NCBI GenBank assembly: GCA_030248065.1 | Contig: JASAMV010003725.1 | Span: 1-64,000, forward strand | Reading direction: 5' to 3' | DNA length: 64,000 bases | Source: Rhynchonema sp. JSB1_4 | Lineage: Eukaryota; Nematoda; Chromadorea; Monhysterida; Xyalidae | In this document: positions 33,916 through 42,303 of the stretch, one piece after another | How the letters are laid out: every line of letters starts with the position of its first letter | How positions within the stretch are numbered: the first letter of the stretch is position 1 | Notes under the pieces: model-generated | Seen by the model: only the letters and a program-made list of their open reading frames with translations | Databases searched by the model: none | What the model was told of the DNA's origin: nothing | Translations under genes and position numbers: made by a program

Positions 33916-34044
33916 CTGTGTTGACACGCAGCGTTATAAACCGATGGAACGCACACGAATTCTTGAAGCCTATTTCTCTAACATTTTTTAAGATCCTGGC
34001 ACACCGAAAAAAAAATACAACCCCCCCGCACTAAAAAAACAGGG

Positions 34045-35062
34045 GGTCCCCCCCTCAAACAACCCCCCTTGAAAAGCGGCAGAAAAAAATACAGCCCGTG
34101 TGGGCCGGGTCGGAACGGATTTGGCCAGAGAAAAAAATACGCCCACTCCCCCCCCCAATAGGCCCCCCGAGGGTGAGCGAAAAAAATACCGCCTCGCCGG
34201 GCCGGGCCGGAGATTTCCAGCTCGACCCGCGCCGGACCGGACATTTGGGGGCTTGTGCCAGGCCGGCCAAGCCAGGCCCGTTTCCGGCCCGGCCGCCCGA
34301 ACCGGGCCCGTTTGCAACCCTTGCTCTGAATCAATAAAAATTCCCCCCCCTTTCACACTCCCAAATCACCCCCTCCCAACGCATAAAAACCCTAGCAACC
34401 AGCTAAACCAGCCCGCTGCGTAGATCGGGAAAAACCGTAACAGCCCGCTAAACCAACCCGCTGCGTAGATCGGGAAATTTGATGCCAGACGTCATCATTC
34501 AAGAACGTCCCAATCAATGTGGAATAGATAACTGTCGCCTCGTTACAATAACAACCCGCCAACCCCCCCCCAAACAACCCCCCTTGAAAAGCGGCAGAAA
34601 AAAATACAGCCCCTGTGGGCCGGGTCGGAACGGATTTGGCCAGAGAAAAAATACGCCCCCCCCCCCCCAAGAGGCCCCCTCGAGGGTGAGCGAAAAAAAT
34701 ACCGCCTCGCCGGGCCGGGCCGGAGATTTCCAGCTCGACCCGGGCCGGACCGGACATTTGGGGGCTTGTGCCAGGCCGGCCAAGCCAGGCCCGTTTCCGG
34801 CCCGGCCGCCCGAACCGGGCCCGTTTGCAACCCTTGCTCTGAATCAATAAAACCCCCCCCCCTTTTCCCACTCCCAAATTACCCCCCCCCCAACGCATAA
34901 AAACCCTAGCAACCAGCTAAACCAGCCCGCTGCGTAGATCGGGAAAAACCGTAACAGCCCGCTAAACCAACCCGCTGCGTAGATCGGGAAATTTGATGCC
35001 AGACGTCATCATTCAAGAACGTCCCAATCAATGTGGAATAGATAACTGTCGCTTCGTTACAA
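34045..35062 (+). repeat. Tandem duplication of a roughly 512-bp unit
   Basis: Two nearly identical copies (about 34045-34552 and 34560-35062) contain CCTTGAAAAGCGGCAG, GGGCCGGGTCGGAACGG, CTCTGAATCAATAAAA, GCGTAGATCGGGAAA and GTCCCAATCAATGTGG. Open frames inside are artefacts of GC-rich repeats. A CGCTGCGTAGATCGGGAAA motif also occurs twice within each unit. Confidence 0.85.
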
Positions 35063-35549
35063 TATTAAGTCGTCGTGGGCCTAAATGCAAGAGAAAATTC
35101 TGTTACATCCACGCCGCACCCCCAACTACCGTTTCCATCCACCGTACCGTGTCACCCACCGTAATCTGAGAAACAATATTTCTCTAAAAATTCCGAACAA
35201 TACGGTACGCGACCGCTATTTGCGATGCCAATCCACTCCTCCGCCCACTCGCAAACACCCGAAAAGAAATCGCAAACACCAAACCGCTCAACCAATCAGC
35301 GCGCCTATTTGAATAGTTTATCACGGTGGATCTACCGTAGCTAAATGTACCGGTCAGCGGTCGGCCGGTCCAGGTATTACGGCCCCATTTTTTGGTTCAA
35401 AATCACTGTTTTTTGGTTTAGAAAAATACCTGATAATCATGGAAGTCGGTACTAATTTGCGGAATCGCGAGAAATTTTGGCAAATTTAGCCTAAAAAATC
35501 ACGATTTTTATTGAAATTCGATGATGTCGGGGCGTCGGGCCTTTGACAT

Positions 35550-36235
35550 TAAAGACAAAAAAGACATTAAAGGGGGCCTTTCGCATTTCAAACCCCCTTC
35601 AAACCTCGCATGTATTTAGACAGTGGTCAAGGCGTCATAAAAGTCAAACACACCGGAGCTCTAACGTTCAGCATGCGTCCAGGAGATGCGCTTCAAGAGG
35701 AACATCCGGGAACAAAATCAAATGTGGACCAGCCCAATTTCTACCTGCGCTTTCAGGCAACTCGCCTGATGACAAGGGTGGTCAAGGCGCAGAATGTTTC
35801 GCACGATATTTCCCCTGCCTCACTATAGAATTTCGCTTTTCTTTTTATTTCGAATTGCAACGAATTGTTAGTGCGTGGCTGCTAACTGTTTCAAGGTCTA
35901 CTTGTCACGCTGGAACAATTCGTTGAAATTCGAAATAAAAAGAAAAGCGAAATTCCATAGTAGCGGTGCTGCAAGTTTCTTGCGAAACATTCATTCGCCT
36001 TGACACCTTTTTGATCAAGCAGTTTGCCTGAATGCGCAGGTATAAATTGGGCTGGTCCGCGGCATACTTTGTTCCCGGATGTTCCTCTTGATGTGCATCT
36101 CCTGGTCGCATGCTGCAGATTGGGTTCTTGGTGCGTGAGAGTTTAATAACGCCCTGAACAATATTCAAGCGCGTGCAAAGTCTGAAGGGGGTTTGAAATG
36201 CGAAAGGCCCCCTTTAAAGACAAAAAAGACATTTA
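35550..36235. mobile_element. Long foldback element with coding-like arms
   Basis: Two roughly 320-bp arms face each other around a short centre near 35890. Outer ends both contain GACAAAAAAGACATT and AAAGGGGGCC or its complement; inner ends contain CGCTTTTCTTTTTATTTCGAA. Each arm, read outward to inward, has a frame with SMRPGDA, QEEHPGTK and DQPN in the same order. This suggests duplicated inverted fragments of an unknown coding sequence. The arms differ by roughly a fifth of positions. Confidence 0.75.
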
Positions 36236-36239
36236 TTAT

Positions 36240-36851
36240 TTTTGTCTTTGTCAACAAGTGTCCGTAGTAAAGAGAATGTTTCAGACCTGCGACAACGTGG
36301 TTGATTTGCTGGATTATTTTCTGGTGAAAATGTTTTGTGAGAATCACAAATAGCACAGTGGTTAAGAGTGCCAGTGTAGTTCCTGGGGGGGGGGGAGGGG
36401 GGGCGGGGGGCTCCCCCCCCCTCGGGTACGCTATCTCCCCCTCGGGTGGTACACTATCCCCCTATCTCCCCCTCCGGGTACACTATCTCCCCCAATTTTT
36501 GCCTAAAATGGCCATTTTTAGGCCTAAAATGGGCATTTTTAGGCCTAAAATGTGTGATTTTCAGGTCAATGTTCTCAAAAGTCGCCAAAATACCCTTTTT
36601 ATGAAGAATTTTTTCCAAAAAGGGGCAAAAATAGGTCAAATTTTCTACCTCAAAAAGTGACTTTTTCCCGACTTTGGGTCTTCACCCCCCCCCGTTCCCC
36701 CCCCCCTCGGGGGTACACTATCTCCCCCCTCCGAAAAAAACGGAGGGTCCGCTATCTCCCCCTCCGGACCAGGAACTACACTGAGAGTGACTGAACGTGA
36801 AAATAAGGATTAATTTGATGAATTCTTATATGGTCATTGTGCGACCAATAC
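36240..36851 (+). mobile_element. GTCGCACAATGAC-type MITE, 5'-truncated, interrupted
   Basis: Contains AGAGAATGTTTCAGACCTGC, AATCACAAATAGCACAGTGG and the end GGTCATTGTGCGACCAATAC. It matches the complete copy at 36948-37230 but is split by a hAT-like MITE at 36372-36783. Its left part is replaced by the foldback element. Confidence 0.75.
36372..36783. mobile_element. hAT-like MITE with CTATCTCCCCCTC motif
   Basis: Ends CAGTGTAGTTCCTGG and CCAGGAACTACACTG are perfect inverted repeats. The 8-bp target is AGAGTGAC on the right; the left copy has lost one base (AGAGTGC). The empty site is seen in the related MITE at about 37164 (TTAAGAGTGACTGAAC). The interior has GGGTACACTATCTCCCCC motifs near both ends around an A/T-rich core. 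Confidence 0.85.
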
Positions 36852-36947
36852 TAGCACGACCCGACAAGCATTTGTGCAATCATTTGAGCGACGAAGTGCA
36901 TTAGGCCAAGGATAGAGTGGACCTAACCGACGGCTGTCGTCGGCAGG

Positions 36948-37230
36948 TATTGTTTGCACAATGACTTTATAAGAATTGGTCAAATTTTTTTCCTGAATCG
37001 TAAAGAGGGAAAGTGACGGGGCAATGACGTTGCGTTGCATGATCGCACACAAAGCATGTACATAGTAAAGAGAATGTTTCAGATCTGCGGCAACGTGGTT
37101 GATCTGCTGGATTATTTTCTGGTGAAAATGTTTTGTGAGAATCACAAATAGCACAGTGGTTAAGAGTGACTGAACTTGAAAATCAGGATTGATTTGATGA
37201 ATTCTTATGTGGTCATTGTGCGACCAATAC
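36948..37230 (+). mobile_element. GTCGCACAATGAC-type MITE, complete
   Basis: A 283-bp element with ends GTATTGTTTGCACAATGAC and GTCATTGTGCGACCAATAC. Relatives are at 36240-36851, 57285-57882 and, as a foldback, 56568-56842, with a degraded one near 17455-17515. It holds the uninterrupted version of the site that hAT-like MITEs hit in two other copies. Confidence 0.85.
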
Positions 37231-38128
37231 TCAAACGGCGCGAACTATTTCACGGCCATGAGGTACAACCGGACCGATGCTGTTTGTTACCTGCTACAGT
37301 CGACGAGCTGTGGCTGAAGTGTGATCCGCCAGGCACTGACTACTTGAAGGCGATGTTAAGTTGGGTGGAGATTGTCAGTCATTAATAGCATTAATCAAAT
37401 TATTCAGCAAGTCGTCGTTGAGACCAAGACCGGTTGAACTTGTACTGTTCAACAATCTAATGCAGAAGACCAATATAACACTTTCAACAACCATATTCAG
37501 AGCGCTAACCGTTAATTGATACCGTAACCATCTGGCTTCGAGCGCTGGAAGCAGAAATTCATGACAATCTTGAAACACCGCGTTGATGCCATAATGAATG
37601 ATGGAGTTGGTGCCCGTCAGGGGGTGCGTTGCATGTCATGTCATCTTTACAACTTTCTTCACTCATGCATACACACTAGCAGTTACAAACTGCATGATGT
37701 GCGTTCACGTTATATTCCTAAGCGACTGTAGCGACTGTCTGTTCACACGATTACAGGATGCTGATGAGTTCCTCGTGTACACGATGGATCGGTTACGCGA
37801 TGAGAAAATGGTGCGCTTCGCAGATCTGTTCGAGCAGAAACTGCGTTCGTACCTGGTGTGCCGGGCTTTGTAATATATGGTTGTTGTCGCATGTTGTTAC
37901 ATGGTTGTCGCAGCGTTGTAATACATGGTTGTTGATAACGCGCGTAATTCTTGTCTTAAGCTGTGAACAAGTATGCATTTTAACGCTGATTTTATCATAC
38001 TTGTTGACTGGATCAACAAGTGTCTACCCACCACCCGGACCGAAGTTCGTAAAATTCCTTCCTCCCCTCAGTAATAAAAGAGACCAAATGATGTTTGACC
38101 ACATGGAGCACGCGAAGTGTGTGGTTGT

Positions 38129-38556
38129 CATAGTAGTGGCTGGGGGGGGGGGGGGGGGGGGGTTGGGGGGGGTTACCCCCCCTCTCAGTACTTACCTACC
38201 ACAAAACCCGAGGGGGGGGGTTGGGGGGGGGGGTTGAGTACTTACCTCTCACAACTCCAAATCATACCTCTCACAAGCAATTTTATACCTTTTTAAGGCA
38301 AAAATCGGTGTTTTTCGACCTTATTTTCCCAAAAATCGCGCGCTCCGCGCGCAAACCCACCCATAATACCTATTTTTAGGCGATTTTCGGCGAAAATTTT
38401 GAAAAAGTACTATTTTTACCTCAATTTTTGGCCAAAATTGTATCACAAAAACGGTGTTTTTTCGCCTTTTTGAGTGACCAAAATCATACCTCTCACGCTT
38501 CCGGTCCCAACCCCGCATCATACTTACCTCCCACACATGGGCCTGCCACTACACTG
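38129..38556. mobile_element. hAT-like MITE with CTTACCTCTCAC motif
   Basis: Ends are CATAGTAGTGGCTGG and CCTGCCACTACACTG. An exact 8-bp target duplication GTGGTTGT lies at 38121-38128 and 38557-38564. TACCTCTCAC motifs stand near both ends around a core with AAAAATCGCGCGCTCCGCGC. A long G tract follows the left end. Confidence 0.9.
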
Positions 38557-38689
38557 GTGGTTGTGGTGGTTGTTTTGAAATTGGCAGCAGAGCAGGCGTG
38601 GCCCAGAGCAGAGAGAGATCAGGATTAGGCATGGGGGCAATACCCAATACCAAATACCCAACACCGCCCAATACCCAATACCTGGTATT

Positions 38690-38822
38690 GGGTACCCAAT
38701 ACCCAGGTACCGTATTGTCGGAAATAGAACCCCCCATTAATTGACCCCCCTAAATGGCTCGAAATCAAAAATAGAACCCCCCCATTAATTGACCCCCCCA
38801 TTAATAGAACCCCACCCCCAAC
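38690..38822 (-). repeat. Short dispersed repeat, inverted copy of 40752-40858
   Basis: Contains CCGTATTGTCGGAAATAGAA, CCCCCATTAATTGACCCCCC and GGCTCGAAATCAAAAATAG. The reverse complement is found at 40752-40858. A microsatellite of CAATACC units precedes it (38638-38706). Confidence 0.75.
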
Positions 38823-38829
38823 CTTCAAC

Positions 38830-39595
38830 CTTCCTCAGAAAACTACTTGGCCTACGTTCGTCCATTACTGGAATTTTCCATGTCCATTTGGTCCCCTCAA
38901 AATGTCACCTTGGCCAAAAACGTTGAAAAAATTCAACGTCGGTTCACTTATTATTTGCCAGGCATGCAGACACTGTCTTACCAACAGCGTCTGCATGCCC
39001 TAAATTTGGACCCCCTAATTTATCGCCGGACCGTGAACGATCTTGTGCTTGTGTACAAGGTCGTTCATGGTCTCATGCCTGGGGTAACCAAGGAATCATT
39101 CTTTCCATCAAGTGACACCGGCCGCCCAACCCGAGGGCACTCCCACAGGTTGTGTCGGGCTCATGGGGCGGGTCCGGACTTGTCCGGGTATTGGGCATAT
39201 CGCGTCGTGGACCTCTGGAACGGGCTCCCAGAGAGTGTGGTCTCTGCTGCCTCAACTGCGGCCTTCAAAACTAAACTAAACTCACGTGGTCGAGACCTAG
39301 TTTCTCGCCACATTTCTTCAAAATTTTCAGCCGTCGTTGACTGATCCCCTCAGTCACTGGGTTGTTGCTTTTCAGATAATCATCAATATTCCGTCATCCG
39401 TTGCCGACTTTACGTTTGTTCTCTTCATTAGTTTGGTTGGTTGAATCTCGCCGGTATGTTTTCTTTGTCGTTTGTTCGTTCTTGTTCACATTTTTGTTTA
39501 TTGATACTCATGTTCATTTTTTTTAGGGTTTCTCCGGATCTTGTGTAAAGGTCTTTGCGAAAGCGTGCAGATAAAATTTGAATTTGAATTTGAAC
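38830..39595 (+). mobile_element. 5'-truncated non-LTR retrotransposon (LINE) 3' end
   Basis: A frame at 38847-39344 encodes a typical C-terminal segment of a LINE reverse transcriptase. Motifs are IQRRFTYYLPG, YQQRLHALNLDPL, VNDLVLVYKVVHGL and WNGLPESVV. No reverse transcriptase catalytic motif remains. The 3' end is a short (TTGAAT)n-like tail near 39575-39595. It is most like CR1/Jockey-type elements, though the clade is uncertain. It is a dead-on-arrival copy. Confidence 0.85.
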
Positions 39596-39731
39596 GTACC
39601 ACAGATTAGTGGTATGGTAGGGCTGTGTTGCTGTGTTGTTGTTGTGTTGAAAATAACGTCGAAAAACACCGATTTTTGCCTTAAAAAGGTATAAAATTGC
39701 TTGTGAGAGGTATGATTTGGAGTTGTGAGAG

Positions 39732-40170
39732 CAGTGTAGTGGCTGGGGGGGGGATGGGGGGGATTCCCCCCCCTAAGGAGTAGGTACCTTGCAACCACCC
39801 CTTGGGGGGGGATGGGGGGGGGGAAGGGTAGGTACCTTGCAACCACCCCGGAGGGTACCTTGCAACCATCAATTTATGGTTTTTATAGGCAAAAATGGAT
39901 GTTTTTCGACCTCAAAACCCCAAAATTCGCACGCTCCGCGCGCAAACCTCCATATAATAGGTGTTTTAGGCAAATTTTCGGCCAAAATGCAAAAAAGTAC
40001 CTATTTTTCGGCCAAATTTGCAGTATAATGCATGTAAAAAAACACCCTTTTTTCGGACCTCAGGGGTACCTTGCAACCTTCCGGAGGCTGGGTAGGGGGG
40101 TACCTTGCAACCATCTGGATCCATCCCCCCCCCAAGGGTACCTTGCAACCATTTGCCTGCCACTACACTG
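39732..40170. mobile_element. hAT-like MITE with GGTACCTTGCAACC motif
   Basis: Ends CAGTGTAGTGGCTGG and CCTGCCACTACACTG. Exact 8-bp target duplication TGTGAGAG at 39724-39731 and 40171-40178. Six copies of GGTACCTTGCAACC, three on each side, flank a core with TTCGCACGCTCCGCGCGCAA. It is inserted in the older inverted element. Confidence 0.92.
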
Positions 40171-40239
40171 TGTGAGAGGTAAGTACTCAACCCCCCCCCC
40201 AACCCCCCTCGGGTTTTGTGGTAGGTAAAGTACTGAGAG

Positions 40240-40708
40240 CAGGGTAGCACTTGGGGGGGGGGGTGGGGGGGTCCCCCAAATTCATCTATTTATCGCCAAC
40301 ACTTTTTGATTTCATCTATCTATCGTCAACACTTATGGGCAAATCTATCTATCGTCAACAAATTCTGGGAACAATCTATCTATCGTCAACACATTTCGAC
40401 CCCAAAATGGGTATTTTTGCCTCAAAATGGCTCAAAATCGGTATTTTTTGTCCCAAATAGGCAAAAAATCGCGCGCTACGCGCGGATTTAGTACATCTAA
40501 GTACATTTTCATTAATATTTACACATTATTACCTACTTAGTGCACCATACTATACCTTGATTTTTGGCGCCCCCCCCCTACCATCTATCTATCGTCAACA
40601 AGTTTGGGTCGACCCCCCCTGATTTCGGACTTGGGTCATCTATCTATCGTCAACACATTTCGGGTCCCAATCTATCTATCGTCAACACCCTGACCAAGTA
40701 CTACACTG
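40240..40708. mobile_element. hAT-like MITE with CTATCTATCGTCAACA motif
   Basis: Ends CAGGGTAGCACTTGG and CCAAGTACTACACTG. Exact 8-bp target duplication ACTGAGAG at 40232-40239 and 40709-40716. CTATCTATCGTCAACA recurs seven times or so on both sides of a core with AATCGCGCGCTACGCGCGG. Confidence 0.92.
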
Positions 40709-40751
40709 ACTGAGAGGGGGGTAACCCCCCAACCCCCCCCCCCAGCCACGA

Positions 40752-40858
40752 CTATGGTTCTAATAATGGGGGGTTCAATTAATGGGGTTCTATTTTTGAT
40801 TTCGAGCCATTTGGGTGGGGTTCAATTAATGGGGGGTTCTATTTCCGACAATACGGTA
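40752..40858 (+). repeat. Short dispersed repeat, partner of 38690-38822
   Basis: Contains GGGGGGTTCAATTAATGGGG, TTTCGAGCCATTTGGG and TTCCGACAATACGG. It forms an inverted pair with 38690-38822, about 2 kb away. Confidence 0.75.
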
Positions 40859-41055
40859 AACACCAAAATGCCACATTCTGCGTCTTCGGAAATATTTGGT
40901 TCGAAGAAAATTTTCTCTCAAAATTCTTCTCTCAGCAAAACTGATGTTTTGAACCGTAAGTGTGGGGTGTCGGGTCCCAAAAAACCCGACACCCGACATC
41001 TGGAGGCACCCGACACCTGACACCCGGCACCCGACACCCGACATCTCTCTAACTC

Positions 41056-41475
41056 TACTGGGGGGAGGGGGTCCCCCCAATGGTATCCTACCCGCCCCGC
41101 CCTGATACACTACCCCCTACCCGCCCCGCTCTGATACCCTACCCTCAACCCGCCCCGCTCTGGCACCCTACCCGCCCCGATTTTTGCCCTCAAAATGCCC
41201 ATTGTTCAGTCAAAAATAGCCAAATTTCGACCGAAAACCTTTGAAAAGTGCAAAAAATCGCGCGCTACGCGCTATATATGCACTTTATACCACATAAAAA
41301 TTGGCAACCAAAAAAACTTGTATTGTACCCTACCCGCCCCGAAAAATCTTAACCCCCCAAACCGGGTTCCCCCAAGATTCCAGGTACACTACCCCCCTAC
41401 CCGCCCCGGATTTTTTCACCTATATACCCTGCCCGCCCCGCAAAAGTAGCCACAGCACTGGCTGGGGGGAGTGGG
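41056..41475. mobile_element. Probable hAT-like MITE with CTACCCGCCCCG motif
   Basis: CTACCCGCCCCG or close variants recur about ten times, on both sides of a core with AAATCGCGCGCTACGCGC. The layout matches the hAT-like MITEs, but clean ends and a target duplication are not seen. Confidence 0.6.
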
Positions 41476-41561
41476 GAGAACCCCCCCCCCAAGGTACAGT
41501 AGGTGGTAGGTTGACGCTCCATGCTGGTACAGTAGTAGCATTGATCTTTGGTGCCCATGCT

Positions 41562-41987
41562 TATACTTGCGTATTTTTCCGCAAAATATATTTTTGGAAA
41601 AAAAACCGTTTTTTTTTCGGAAAAAAAACCGTTTTTTTTTCAAATATTTTTCCAGTACTTAAGGATGCCCATGGTCCAAAAACGTCTATTTTGGAGAAAA
41701 TTTGTCGGGAAATGGCCTGAAACAGGCTAAAAATGCACTTGGAGATTAAAAAGTGCTCATTTTGAACTGTTTAGCACCGATTTACATTGGTTTTGACAAC
41801 ATTCTTTCGCAACCTTTGAAAATATTTCGGAAATTTTTGGAAAAAAAACCGTTTTTTTTCCAAAAGTTGCCACTTGGAAAAATTTCCGGAAAAAATAAAA
41901 ACGTATTTTTCCGGGCCTCGGAAAAAAACGGTTTTTTTCGGTTTTTTTTCGGAAAAAAAACGGTTTTTTTTCCGGCCCGCAAGTATA
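41562..41987. mobile_element. TATACTTGCG MITE upstream of the IRS start
   Basis: Ends TATACTTGCG and CGCAAGTATA. Exact 8-bp target duplication CCCATGCT at 41554-41561 and 41988-41995. The interior has runs of GGAAAAAAAACCG and its complement plus a unique centre (CATTTTGAACTGTTTAGCAC). A copy in the opposite orientation is at 42541-42956. Confidence 0.92.
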
Positions 41988-42303
41988 CCCATGCTCACTA
42001 CAAACTGTTTTTTTCAGATCCGTTGGTCGCCCACTCGACTTTTCCGTCATTCGTGGTGACCAATTTAGCATTGTCACTCTGGATCATGTCGTTCGACGTT
42101 GAAATTATGTGATCGATTTCGATCGCGTTGTTGTTTGTTGCTTGCTGACGGTCTTACTAGCCGCAGCAGTCGCTACCCATCAGGTCGTTGGTCGATTGGA
42201 TTGTATTACTGAACTCTTTCAAACAAACATCCGTCAAAAACGTCCACCAGATTACTAATTTTACTACTGACGATTACTAAAAAACTGAAATATCCCGAAA
42301 AAA

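Larger units (their letters stand above)
39650..40756 (-). mobile_element. hAT-like MITE, inverted, interrupted by two others
   Basis: The reverse complement of the first part of the element at 38129-38556. It begins at 40756 (CATAGTCGTGGCTGG on the minus strand) and ends abruptly near 39650. It has been split by the MITEs at 39732-40170 and 40240-40708. Rejoining the outside pieces restores collinearity with its relative. Confidence 0.8.

Noticed and set aside
34392..34898. A 168-codon minus-strand frame
   Set aside because: It crosses the tandem duplication, is GC-repeat driven, and has a near-identical partner in the other copy.
38847..39344. Functional reverse transcriptase gene
   Set aside because: Only the C-terminal tail is present, with no catalytic motif, so it is a truncated LINE copy.
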